This document shows, one piece after another, positions 1 to 11,711 of a stretch of 64,000 nt of DNA; the stretch's first letter is position 1, and each line of letters starts with the position of its first letter. Under the pieces are notes generated by a model. It had not been told where the DNA came from. It searched no databases and saw only the letters and a list, made by a program, of their open reading frames with translations. Made by a program: the position numbers and the translations under genes. Source of the stretch: Tetrahymena thermophila SB210. Lineage: Eukaryota > Ciliophora > Oligohymenophorea > Hymenostomatida > Tetrahymenidae. The stretch spans positions 558,001-622,000 of the forward strand of contig NW_002476353.1 of NCBI RefSeq assembly GCF_000189635.1, given 5' to 3'.

Positions 1-373
1 GGCTTTACAAAAGATGAGAGACTTAGGTTTCCCCATGGAAGGTGAAGAAGAAGAATACATTGAATAAAGGTTATTTATTTATTGCATAGTTTTACTCTAT
101 ATATTAAATGCTAATCATATCTTATCCTAAAACAGAGTATTTATGAGAGAACAATTACCACCTCTTGAAAGTGAATTCTGGAAGAAGAATTATGATCCTT
201 ATGAATAGGATTTATTCCATTTCCCTGATAGTTTCAAAGCATATCAATAATAATACAAAAGATACGATGAAGCTAAAAAATACTTTGAAGAAAATCCTAA
301 TGTTGAAGCTACTATCATTGATAGAGAATTTAAGGAACCAACTAATAAAAAACCTTGGACAAGAAAATATTGA
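1..373 (+). CDS. Unrecognised protein, 3' end only (5'-truncated by the window)
   Basis: I do not recognise this protein. The reading frame begins at base 2 and runs to base 69. A 66-nt intron (70-135, GTTATT...AACAG, phase 2) follows, and the last exon ends with TGA at 371-373. The visible C-terminus is about 98 residues. It is acidic at first (GEEEEYIE), then rich in aromatic, proline and charged residues (LPPLESEFWKKNYDPYEQDL), and ends KKPWTRKY. In the last exon TAG and TAA occur in frame as glutamine codons, which fixes the ciliate code. No membrane segment or known motif is visible. The splice is well supported, because skipping the next AG (136-137) would bring an early TGA into frame. 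The standard-code ORF at 165-398 is an out-of-frame shadow. Confidence 0.6.
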
Positions 374-1967
374 TTTAATTCATTTAAATAACTGTTAGAG
401 AGTATTGTTTTTGAATAAGAACTTAATAGTCAACTAAGTACTTACTAGATAAGAATTACATGTTGCCTACCTAGTTTTAATATTTCAAATCCATAACTTA
501 TGATTGACATCAATAAAACATCTTACTTAATTAAAAAAATTTCTCATTCTTACTCACTCAAATATCATTGTTTTTGTTATATTTAATAATTTCATCTATT
601 TTGATTCATTCTCCCTCAAATTTATTATATTAAACTAATTCTTCAATAAAAATTTTACCAAAAATACAATATTATTATGTTAATTTCCAAAAAATATATG
701 CTTCAAAAATTTAAACACTCCAAGATAAAGTCAAATAAAATAAATAATAGATAGTTTGAAATGTATATAGATAGATATATAAAACGTTTAAAAAGCATAT
801 TTAATTTATATAATTATATTGCCATTTTAAACAATTAAAACGGATTAATTTGTAAATTACAACAAAACAAAGTCAGAAATTGTTTAATATTTATTTTCAA
901 TAAATTGTATTACTTAAAATTAAAAAGAAAGAAAAAACTTTCTTAAATAATTTTTAAAAATTTTTATTTTAAAAATAGATAAAAAGTGTATTAATTATTT
1001 AATCAAGTAGAAAATTCATTTCAATCTTTTGAATTAATAGTTTAATTAGTTTTTCATTTTATTTGAATTAATTAATTTAGTTTTAGTTTTACTTGAAATA
1101 TAACTAATATTATTGCTAGATACTTTCTTTTGATTTATTATTTTTTTAAATAAGGGTTTTTAAAATAATTTATTACAAAAAATTGAGTTTTGAAATATTT
1201 GAAAAAATGATTTGGATTATTACTAAGTGATATAAAAGTTATGAAAAATGAATAAATAAACTAAAAAATGAAGTAATTGATTAATAAAAGTAAATTAATT
1301 ACAGTAGATATACATATATACTTTAATGAGGGATTCTGTAGGATATTAAAATTAAATTATATAATATTAAAAATTAAACAAGAAGCTAATTTATGATTTA
1401 AAAAAAGATATTTATGCATTTCTTAAAACTTCAATTTAATACATTCAAAATTTATTACAAATAATAAATTAAATGAGGCTTGTTTGTAGCATTTGAAAAT
1501 ATGATTTGAATCATTATTATTTGTATAAAAAGTTATAAATGAATAAATAAACTAAAAAAGAATGCAATTGATTAACTAATAAATGCAAATTAATTATAGT
1601 ATAGAAGACATACATATAAACTTTAAAGAGGGATTCTGTAGGATTTTAAATTTAAATTATAAATAAAATTAAATTTGAAACAAAAAATTAATTTATGATT
1701 TAAATAAAGATTTATTTATTTATTTAATTCTTAAAACTTCAATTCAATTCATTTAAATTGATTAATCAATAAATCATTTGGTCGATGTGTTAACTTACGA
1801 GTATGCTAATTGTTATGGTAGGACAAGAATTTAAAAAAATTAATTGAGCTAAATAGCTTTTATTAGAATTATTAAAAATATGAGTTGATAAAAAGATAGA
1901 TAGATAGTTAAACTCTAAATTTAGGGTGTTTAAATATTATTTATTTTTAAATGTTGTAATAAATCAA
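374..1967. other. Intergenic AT-rich stretch
   Basis: About 1.6 kb of very AT-rich DNA lies between the 3' ends of two convergent genes. The only structure seen is a diverged direct duplication in its second half, listed separately. No coding exon or RNA gene was recognised. Confidence 0.6.
1190..1780. repeat. Diverged direct (tandem) duplication, unit about 295-300 bp
   Basis: Two neighbouring units share many blocks in the same order. GAGGGATTCTGTAGGAT occurs at 1328 and again at 1628. A GAAAAWATGATTTGRAT block occurs at 1201 and 1495. The blocks with AATGAATAAATAAACTAAAAAA and CTTAAAACTTCAATT also recur. Offsets are 294-300 bp. The copies have diverged by substitutions and small indels. 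The repeat lies in non-coding DNA between convergent genes and encodes nothing visible. Confidence 0.75.
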
Positions 1968-4900
1968 TCAAGATGTTTTTAGCTTTGTGAAATATTCACA
2001 TTTTTGAACAAGTTAATTTTAATCTTCGATTATTTGCAGAATCTCGTCAGTGCTAAATACACAATTTGTGAAAAGCTGGCATATTTACTCATTAATTGAA
2101 ATAAAATGTTCTACTTTTGCTTTGATTTTATCACTTTCTTTGATTTGGAGTAATTAGCCTACCTTTTCTTCAGCGCTTGATAAATTGATAATCATTTATT
2201 TAATTATATATGAAATAGTTTTATTTTTTAAATCTTTATCCTAAAGAGCCTTAAATTCTACTTTGTTATTTAGAACTTCATTTCTAAGGTTTTCAATTAC
2301 ATTTTGCTATACTTGCTGAGTATTTGCGTTGCTCAAAGCTATTATATAGCTACTCAGAGATGATGTAAATGCATTACTAGACATTGAATTTACTACATTT
2401 TATGACGAAGCAGTAGTTGGAGATGCTGTAGCTGTCGTGTTGGCAGTTGAGTTATTGGGATTTACAATCAGGTTGTTTGAAGAAATATTTACCAAGTAAT
2501 TGGTAGATTTATTTTAGATGCTTCCATTAGCTTATCCAACTTAATTCTATTATTGAGATTAGCTGTTCACGCCTAGAGGACTAAAATAATTTTAGTTCTT
2601 ATTGCTATTGGCTTAAAAGTATTACTAATTATTAGTATTATTTGAGTAATTTTATTATTATGCTACTGTTTAGTTTGTAGATGAATTTGTGTTATGGAAA
2701 TTACTACTATTAGTACCTCTTCCAATATTTCCAAATGAGTTGGTATTTTAAGTAATATGATTACTAGGGAATGTATCAAATGTATTCAAAGTACCTCCTT
2801 GAGTGTTATTAGCGTTATTTACTCTGTTTCCTTAAGGAGGAGATGTAAAACTACTATAAGAATTATTTAATCCACTGCTAGAGCCATTGAAGTGCTTATT
2901 GCCATTGCTATTATTAGAATTTTATTAATTTTTCTAAACATATATTTAGGCAGTTCCTTAACTTGAAGTGCTAGTGTAGCTGTTATTAGTCTCACTTTTG
3001 CTATTTGTGAAATTTTGTTTGTTATTATTATTATCAAAATTGTTATTATTTCCAGAGCTCAAATTACTGCTATTCACATTATTGTTTTGTGACCTACGAT
3101 TGTTATTGCTATTATGAATATTAGCACTCTAAGAATATTAATCAATACGTTAATGGTTATTAGCATAATTAGGTAAGAAAGAATTTCCAGATGAAGCATA
3201 TGATTAACTATTGTTATGATAATTATTTTAATTGTTATTTCCTTATTGACTATTTGCAATGTGGCTGTGATGATTACTGTTCATGCTATGCTGATTGTTC
3301 TAATTTCTAGTTCTATTATTTCTAGTATTTTCATTTTGCATGCCTTAATTCTTTTAGTGGTGCTATGTGTAGTTGCTTGGTATATTCTTTGTACCTTAGT
3401 GAACACTTTATTATGAGTTATTTTAATTATTAATCTATGATCTATGCTAAGCGTATGCGGTATTTCTTTACTGCATTTAATTATTTTGACTATTTCCTTA
3501 TCCATAATTATATTGATTGTTTTATTGTGAGGAGCTAATATTTTAGCTACCTCTTTGCTGTTGATTAGTTTGGTTACTTTGATTTTATTAGCTTGAACTT
3601 GAACTAGCATTATTTTACCCATTAGTTCCTAAATAATTCTAACCTCCTTGATAGTTAGTACTTGAGTTATTTCCTGCTTAATTAGTTCTATAATTCATAG
3701 ATTTACTATTTCTTTACCTGCTCTATTAACCAGCTTGATTCTAATTATTATACCCAGACTAATGATTGGGATGCTAAGAATGCTAGCTGTGGTGACTGTT
3801 ATTTCCATTATGATGGTTGCTATTATGAGATTAATTAAAATTAGCCTAATGGAAGTGATGATTTCCAGCTTAATAGTGATTGTGGCTATGGCTATTTCCC
3901 TGCTAAGAATGCTACTGGTTTTTATTATGATAGCTGGGATTATTATTATGATAAGCAGTATTATTTATATTGTTGTGGTGATGATGATGATGATGATTAT
4001 GATTGCTAGTTTAATTTTAATTGTTATTATTAGTATAATAATGATGCTAATTAGGATTGTAGTGGTTATTTTAATTATAATTATGGTGATGGTGGTGATT
4101 GTGGTTATAATTGTGATTGTTGTTGTTGCCGTTGTTGTGGTGATATACTTGGTGATGGTTGTTTGAATTTCCCTATTGGTAGTGGTGATTTTAGTAATTT
4201 TAATGGTTGCTTGAATAGCCTTAACTGCCTAGATTGTTAGAATTATTTTGATTCATTTTAGCTTTCAAATCTTACCTTTGCTTATCTGTTAGGTATTAAG
4301 AAATCTTTGGCTTATAAAAAATGTTGTTTGTGTGAGCTAAGTTCTTTTTGCATATTTCCATAAACTAAATGCCTTCTTATTCATTTAAAAAGAAGATGTA
4401 GAGCACTTATGAATCTTTTTCAAAATTTTTTGAAGATTGAGTTGAAGTGCTACTTTCTTTCTTTTTGACTAAATTGAAGCTTATAGATGAAACAGTTAGG
4501 CTACTAAAAATCTGATCTTCGAGCCATTGTTTTATTTTTTCATGAGTTATAGTTGGTCTCACTCCAAAACAAATAAGATGCTTTGCTGATGGTTCTTGCT
4601 ATTTCTTTTTCTACTTAAAGCTTACTTCGCATGAAGGATAAGTCTGTTTGAGCAGTTTAGAAGTAATTTCAAATATATTTTGAAAAACATCAGCTGTACC
4701 CACTCCAAACAAATGACTCCAGAAATTTTTTTTCTGTGCATTATATTAAACATAAAATTCTAATTTAGGAGCACTGCCTTTGAGCTCATTTTAAACTTTT
4801 TCAATAACTTATTTAATGCTAATTTCTATATTTTTTAAAGCTTAGCTTATCTCATTAGATTCAGACGTGCTAATTTCCTTTTCCATAAAATTTTTAATAA

Positions 4901-5801
4901 AAATTACAACATATTCTATATTTGACGCAACAACAGCAGTAGAAGCTTAAGAATTATCAGATTAGTTAGGTAATTATAAAGCTTGGGGAGAAAGAGTTTA
5001 TTAAATGATAGATTGCTAGAGCTATTGAGTATTATTTACCTAATTTGCTATACTTTATTGCAAAGAATTTTGCTAAAGCTATTAAATTTATGGTATTAGT
5101 GCTGACTGAATGGTCAAATTTTAAACTCCAGGTTGGGCTTCTATCTTTAGTTCTCCTGAAGATTACTCAACCTACCCTTAAGAAATTTATTATTGTTGTT
5201 ATAGTTAAATCTACTATTATTGCTACTACTTTTACATCAATATAGCCTCTTCTTCATTCTTTGAATAGAATTCCTCAAGCTTTAGCTTAATTTCGGTATC
5301 GTTTTTCAGATTTAGTGTTAGCTCGCCTCCTTATGAATCCTACAATTCAAGTATCTTGATTTTATCTGCATTTTTAAAGAATTAAACATATCCTATTCCT
5401 ACATTTGCTTTATCTACTCCTTTTTTGAGGTAAAGAGAAAAAATATCTCCGTGCATGCTAAAAGCTTCAAAAAGGTCTGTTTAGCTGATATTAATAGGAA
5501 CATTCTTAATGACAATATTGTTATGCTTAATTTATTCCTTCTTCTCCTTATCTAAAAAGAATTGAATATTGATTTCTTCGCCTTAAAAAGTGTGAAAGTT
5601 CATTTCTTTCATAGCTTTTTATGCATCTTCAGAATTTGTATATTCTATTCTTATGGTGTAGTTCTTGCGCTTAAAACTTTATATATTCTTGATAGTGCCA
5701 AACTTTTTGAAGGAGTTTTAAATCTCCTCTCTCGTAACATTTTCTGGTATGTTGTGAATCAAAATAGAATTGTATTCTCCCTTTTCTGGTATTTAACTCA
5801 T
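1968..5801 (-). CDS. RNA-binding protein with two N-terminal RRMs and a long N/Q/H-rich region
   Basis: A single exon of 1277 codons runs from ATG at 5801-5799 to TGA at 1970-1968; no intron is needed. Residues about 11-83 form an RRM whose RNP1 is weak (NYTIRIEY). Residues about 94-178 form a second RRM with a good RNP1 (VGIGYVQF). A glutamine-rich linker follows, then a mixed alpha/beta segment (about 330-505) that could be a third, degenerate RRM-like fold. About 600 residues of low complexity come next, dominated by Asn, Gln, Ser and His with runs of five to seven His. The last 100 residues are again ordered and helical. The two RRMs imply binding to single-stranded RNA. The N/Q/H-rich tract suggests a condensate- or granule-forming protein, which is inference. 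It may be PABP- or hnRNP-like; I cannot assign an orthologue. The long standard-code ORFs on both strands here are repeats of AAY/CAY codons, not extra genes. Confidence 0.8.
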
Positions 5802-7663
5802 TTTGCTCTTTTATTATTGAATAGTAGTAATAATTTATTGGTTTTGCTCTCCACTTCTTTTTCCTAACTTATATTATTTTCTTTCTTTTAAAAAGATAAT
5901 CTAAGTTTTTTACAAATATAATTTTTTAAGATTTTATACTGTTATTGATAATGATTTCGTATTTCTTCTTACTATTTTTGATTTTTGTGTGTGTTTTTTT
6001 TTTTCAAATAATATCTAAATCAAATAAATAGTCACTTAAGACCGACCTTTCCATAAAGAATACTTCCTTAATTCTTTTTTTCTAAATATTCTTCTTTCTA
6101 AGGGAATTTATTTTAAGCTAATTTACAAAATGAAATTGTCAATCAATCACTAAATGTTAGTCATTTTCAATTCCTTTCTTTTGTAAATTACAACTTTTTC
6201 ACCAAGTAAACACATTTCCAAAATCATAAAGGTTTTTCATCATTATTTTTATCTGCAAAAATTGATAATATTTAATTTTTAAATATTAACCAAAAAATAC
6301 TCTAAAACATTATCAATATATGAAAAATAAAAATATTATTTTATTGCTTTTTATTAACTTTAAAATTAATTTTTGTTTTTAAAAATTCATTTATGATATT
6401 CAAATTAAATAAATATTAATTAAATTAATATTCCTCATAAGATACAAAAGAATAAATAAAATAGTTATTTTAATTACTATATCTATTTTATGATACTAAA
6501 TTAGCAAGATTATATTTTAACTATTTAACATCCCATAATCATATTAAAATTAATTCAAGCTTAAACTAGCATTACTCAATTGAAATAACTTAGATATAAA
6601 AAAAAGAAAATTATTTCATTTAATAAATTATAAAGTAGGTTTTATAATTTTATGAAATAATCAAATATATTTTAAAAAATATAGATATAAAATGCAAAAA
6701 TTAGTTAAATATGTTGAAAAAAATTCGTTAAGAAAAATTTGATTCTGAATTTGAAAATAGGAAGCTAGCAAGAATTTAAAGTAAAATAATTCTACTTAGA
6801 ATTTAATTTCATAAGTTGAATTTAAACAAATTTAGTTTCAATATTTTTAAGTAGATCACATAGGAGTTTTGAAAATTAAAAATTTTATTGAAACTATCTA
6901 TTTTGATAAAGAAGTTGCTAGACAAGTAAATTAAAAAAGAACTACAATAATATTAATAAAATCTATTTTTATAATTATTATTCAATTTTATTACAATATT
7001 ATGTATATAATTTTAGCAAAATATTATCAAAATTAATGATTGATAACCAAGATACTTTCTTTGATTTGCTATTTTGCTGAAAAATATTATTCTATCTATA
7101 TATAAATCTTTTCTTCTATTTAATTTTACTTACGAATTCTTCATTATTTTTACTTTTTCTTTTTGATATTTGATCTTAGTTAGACTTCTTTGCTTTTTTA
7201 TTAGAAACAAAACAAACAAATAGGATTTATATTTGACAATCAATCATCTCTTACTTTGAATTTTTAAAAAATTAAATTACTAATTAGACTTGTAGAAGAT
7301 TATTGATATAAGATAAAATATTGCTTGATTGAATTCTATTTAATTTTTGCAAACAAAAAATACTTAAAAATAATAAAAAGGAAAATTAAACTAAGTAAAT
7401 AAGTCTTTTTCTTTTTACACCATTAAAAACTTGCTTCAAAAAAGCTGTGGCAATCAAGCAAACAACTAATTTTCATAAATCTTAAAAACTCTTCTAAAAT
7501 ATATATAAATTTTAGACAGGAAAACAACATAAGAAAATATTTTATTAGCTCGTTCTGAAAAATCCAGCCATTCAAAAAATATTATTTTAAAATAAAAAAA
7601 ACAAACAAACAAAGGAAAAGACAACTATTTTTTTAAGTAAATTTTAAAAGAGATTTAAAAAAA
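5802..7663. other. Intergenic stretch between divergent genes
   Basis: About 1.9 kb between the divergent RRM-protein and RING-protein genes presumably holds both promoters. It contains poly-A and poly-T runs, for example a long T run near 5995-6004. No distinctive motif, RNA gene or exon was recognised. Confidence 0.6.
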
Positions 7664-9917
7664 ATGCAACTAATAGAAGTAGAGAACTAAATTAACATGC
7701 AGTATTTGACTTAGCTCTTACAGAATGAAGAGTTTGATATCAAAAAGTATAAATACAGAAATAACTTATGGAATGCAGACCATCTAAACTCTCAAGAGCT
7801 GTTAAGCCTTTACAGACAATTTTAGTTCTACGATTCTGCAAAAAGATAGGCTGCTCTCAGCAAAATCAACCCTGAACACTAAGGAATAAATTAAGTGCAA
7901 TAAAATTTATATGCACAAGCAGATTAGCCTTGTCATCAGAATCGCCGTTAAAAAAATAAAAGTTCGATTTAGGGTTCTTTTGAAAACCAGTTCTCATAAA
8001 ATTAGTATGAAAACTAAAGAGGTGAGGATTTTGTAGAAATTAATGTAGATAGTGAAGTGCGTTCTATGAGAAGAAACAATAGCGAAAATAACCTTTATGA
8101 GTAGAGGGATGCTTAGGAAAACTAAGGAAGGCCACTTGAAGAAATATAGCCTTTGTCTATAGCAAGGAGATCGCATGAAGATCCATACACTGTTAAGATT
8201 ATCATTTCTGATATGGATGAAATAAACTTTCCAGCAACGATGCAAAAATACCCTTTTAGGCATAATGTATACGATTTAACCAACTTTAGTGACGTAGTTA
8301 CTAAAGGAATTCTTAGACGTCTAATCTTTTTGAGTATCAGTGGGTATATTGGATTTGATAACTCTGAGCGTGCTGAGCTCGTCAGAGGAGCTTTCCTCTT
8401 GGAATTTGATGCATTTTTTGAATATCTGATGAAACCTTCTATATGTTAAATACTTAAATTTGATTAACAAGATGATGTATTAGAAGTAATAAGCTTTATG
8501 TGGGAAATCAATATCAGGAAATCTATGAAATACTATGATTTTATAGTGAAATTGGCGACTTTGAATCCAGAATTTTATAAGAAAGATGGGAACATATCAT
8601 CTAAAATGCTAGACATAGATGTATGTGTCATGGAAGCACAATTATTACCATTGATCTAGCGAATTTTTTAATCAGACGCGAGTATTAGTTCCAGCAAATA
8701 GCAAACTATTATGAAATAAATTATTGAATATTACGAAATTCATAATGGAAAACATATCATCTATCCATTTATTCAATAAAAATCGGAGAAGGATGTAGCA
8801 GACTAGATAGAAGAAAAGTTTTAGAATTTACTAAAAGAATTTGACTGCCCAATCTGCTTCTTGCCATTTGAAAATTGTTACACATCCAAATGCGGTCATT
8901 CTTTTTGTTAAGTAAATTTAAATATAATTTGCTATTTTTCACCATAAATTTAAAAAAATAAATACATGAAAATATTACAAAAAACTATTTTTATGCAAAA
9001 CTGATTTAATTTTTCAATTTCTATTTAACTTAAATTTTTGTTTTAACAATTAAATTATTAGAGCTGCATTCAAAGTTCTGTTCAAAAATTCGGTAACTGC
9101 CCTGTCTGCTAGCAAAACATCTCCTAGGAAGATCTCTTTAGAAATTTCCACATGAATGAAATAAAGAGTAATTAATTTAATTTTTTTTCTTAGTAGCTGA
9201 ATAATTTAAGGAAAATTTAATTTAAAGATAAAAAGTAAAATTCAAAGTCAAACAAATAAACAAAGGAGCTACTTACTATCAGAAATTTATAATAAGAATA
9301 TTAAAATTTGTTTCTCTTTTATATGATAATTTAATAAGAGGGAAACTCATAAAAAAAAATAGAATAGAAGCATTAATTTTTTAATTTTTTTTGTTATTTC
9401 TTTCTCTCAATTACTCTTTTTTTTTGTGAATGAAAGTGATGGACTAAATCCGATTAAAAATTCTTTTATAATTGCAATTGATTTTTTAACATTTATCTGT
9501 TAAAATGCTTATTTCTAACAACTTTGATCAGCTAAAAAAACTACTTTTACTGGGCTGCAGTTGAAAAATTTTATTTTTAACTTTTAAATTAAAATAGGCA
9601 TAGCATATAAAGAAAAAGAAGAAACAAAAAATTATGAAATAAATCGCCTTAAGCATATGAATAGCTTCAAAGAAAAATTTTAGTAAATTATGCAAACTAA
9701 TATCATCAATAGCGTATAAGCATAGCTTGAAGTAAATTAATTTAATAATATAATCTCTCTTATGTTTTTATAGAAAAAATAATTAGGTAATAACAGTAGC
9801 AACAATAACGAATGCGTTTAAAGCTTCGAATCAATCTAGAAACTTAAAAAACAAATATAATACCTTGTCAATATAACATTTGATTAACTTATGGATTCAT
9901 TTAACATAGAAAGTTGA
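7664..9917 (+). CDS. RING-finger protein, probable E3 ubiquitin ligase
   Basis: Four exons: 7664-8911, 9062-9167, 9598-9731 and 9774-9917, giving 543 residues. The RING lies at residues about 395-432 and is split by intron 1. CPIC is followed by C-G-H and F-C-x2-C, and exon 2 supplies CPVC. This is the complete C3HC4 ligand set and confirms the splice. The N-terminal third is Gln/Asn-rich and probably disordered. A helical region (about 165-380) precedes the RING and is not recognised. Exons 3 and 4 encode a Lys/Gln-rich probable coiled coil (KEKEETKNYE...). By family, the RING would recruit an E2 and transfer ubiquitin; the substrate is unknown. Intron 2 is 430 nt and its phase (1) fits only the AG at 9597. 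Intron 3 is just 42 nt, a multiple of three without TGA, so its removal is uncertain; retention would add 14 residues. Confidence 0.75.
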
Positions 9918-10856
9918 AAATAATAAGTAAAATAGACAAGGAAGAGAGAGATAATTTCTAGGTTAAAGGAAAAATTATTAAATGATTAATTTCATTTTTT
10001 CTAATATAATTTCCTTTTATCAAAAGTCTTAGTAATTATTAAATTGCAATTAATTAAGAAAATAAAACATTATATAAATACTACTCATTCATTCATTTAA
10101 TTAATTAATTATAATACCACTTTATAACTAACAATATATTAATATAATATAAAACTTAAATAAATAAATAAAAAACATATTAATCTAAATCTATTACGTA
10201 ATTGATTAATTACCTCTGATAAAACTAGTTTTATATATAGTGTGAAATATTTATAAAAACTAAAAAAAGATAGTTACTTCCTTACTTACTTAATTACTTT
10301 CTTTTCTATATATTGTTCTATAAATAATTTTACTTTTGTTTTAAATATTCCAATTAATCGACCTGATAAATTTATATTTATTTTATATAAGTTTAATTAA
10401 AGTGAATGGATGTTGATATAAAAAAAATCAATTTGTTTAATTATAGTTTATTTAATGATTTAATTGATATTAAGTGATTGATTGTAAAAATTAATAGAAT
10501 TTATGATATATTAAATAATCTAAAAAATAGAAAAACTATTCTAATTTGTATAAAATAACTTTAAATGATTTAGAATATTTAAAAAAGTATATCATAATTT
10601 AATAATTTACATTCTATGAAACAACAAAAATATTATAAAATCAATAAATAAGCTAGATAGTATGTATTTATACTATAGAAAAAAAACAATTTTTGTTATT
10701 TTTGTTTTTGATTAATCAAAAATATAAAAATATATTAATAAATAAGCATTTATTTTTATCTATTTTTTTATTCTAATGTATGATTTTAGTTAATTTATAT
10801 TTTTTTTATATTATCTTAATAATTTATCTAATTAACTTTTAATTTTTAAAACTATT

Positions 10857-11495
10857 TTATTATGGATTTAGTTAGAGATAACATTATTTTAGAGCTTATT
10901 AAAATAATCTTAAAGATGTCAACAATTTTTTTTTAGAAAATAATTAGTTTATTCTATAATAATTGTATTATTTTAAAGCAGTAAATACTAAAGATAATTA
11001 AAATTGGAATATGTTTGTTTATGCTCAATCATTAGTACAGAAAAATATATTTTTTTTAATTTGTAACTAATTTTATTTTATGTTTTACTTAAAAAATGTT
11101 AATTAAGATTTATTAATATTTTTATTCATTTATTTAATTAAAAAAATCTATTTTAAATTAAATTCTTGTAGCAATAACATCTACTAAGATTTTATTAAAT
11201 AATTTTAAATATGTAATGAAATTTATATGAGAAAATAATAAGTTTATTTAATTATTATTGTTCTATAAAACATGAGTGGAAGGGGAGTTAGAGAAAATAA
11301 AAATGAATATTTTATTATTAATGATAAACTATAAGCAGATAAATATTTTTATAAGAAGATATTTATTTTATAGAATGTATAAATTATAACTTATTTATTT
11401 ATTTTTTTCACTTTATGTGTGATATAATGTATTTTAGTTAATATATATTTTATATATGTTTTTTAATTTAGAAAAGCTCCTTTATTATGGATTTA

Positions 11496-11554
<59 letters not shown>

Positions 11555-11656
11555 GCTAACTTAGTACCATCAACTAAGAGTTTATTAAATAATTTTAAAG
11601 ACGTTAATAAATTTTTTAGAGAAAATGATAAGTTTATTTAATTATTATTATTTTAT
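10857..11656. repeat. Three diverged direct copies of a non-coding unit
   Basis: A block resembling TTATTAAATAATTTTAAA, then an ATGT/ACGT step, then AGAAAATAATAAGTTTATT and an AATTATTATT run, appears three times: near 10897-10975, 11187-11260 and 11579-11656. The first and third copies share an upstream TTATTATGGATTTA (10857 and 11483). The second and third share AC(T)AACTAAGA-like sequence before the block. Spacing is about 290 bp and then about 390 bp, the latter including a TTAC microsatellite. The copies are non-coding and AT-rich. Function unknown. Confidence 0.6.
11497..11552. repeat. TTAC tetranucleotide microsatellite, 14 perfect copies
   Basis: TTAC is repeated 14 times without interruption and then degenerates into TTGC-TAAC-TTAG. 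It sits inside the third copy of the intergenic repeat, about 160 bp beyond the stop codon of the CXC-protein gene. The frame reading it as repeated LLTY is not a gene. It is the kind of tract where length variation between isolates is expected. Confidence 0.9.
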
Positions 11657-11711
11657 ATTAGAAGTGATTGGAGTTGTGGATTTGCTTCATTTTTATTTAT
11701 TTATTTATTAT

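Larger units (their letters stand above)
9918..11711. other. Intergenic AT-rich stretch with repeats
   Basis: About 1.8 kb lies between the convergent RING and CXC genes. It is very AT-rich, contains several TTAATTAATT runs, and in its right half holds the diver­ged repeat and TTAC microsatellite listed separately. No gene was seen. Confidence 0.6.

Noticed and set aside
3735..4166. Standard-code ORF of 143 codons rich in Ile, Met and Val, plus neighbouring opposite-strand ORFs
   Set aside because: It is the antisense shadow of the AAY/CAY-rich low-complexity region of the RRM protein on the minus strand.
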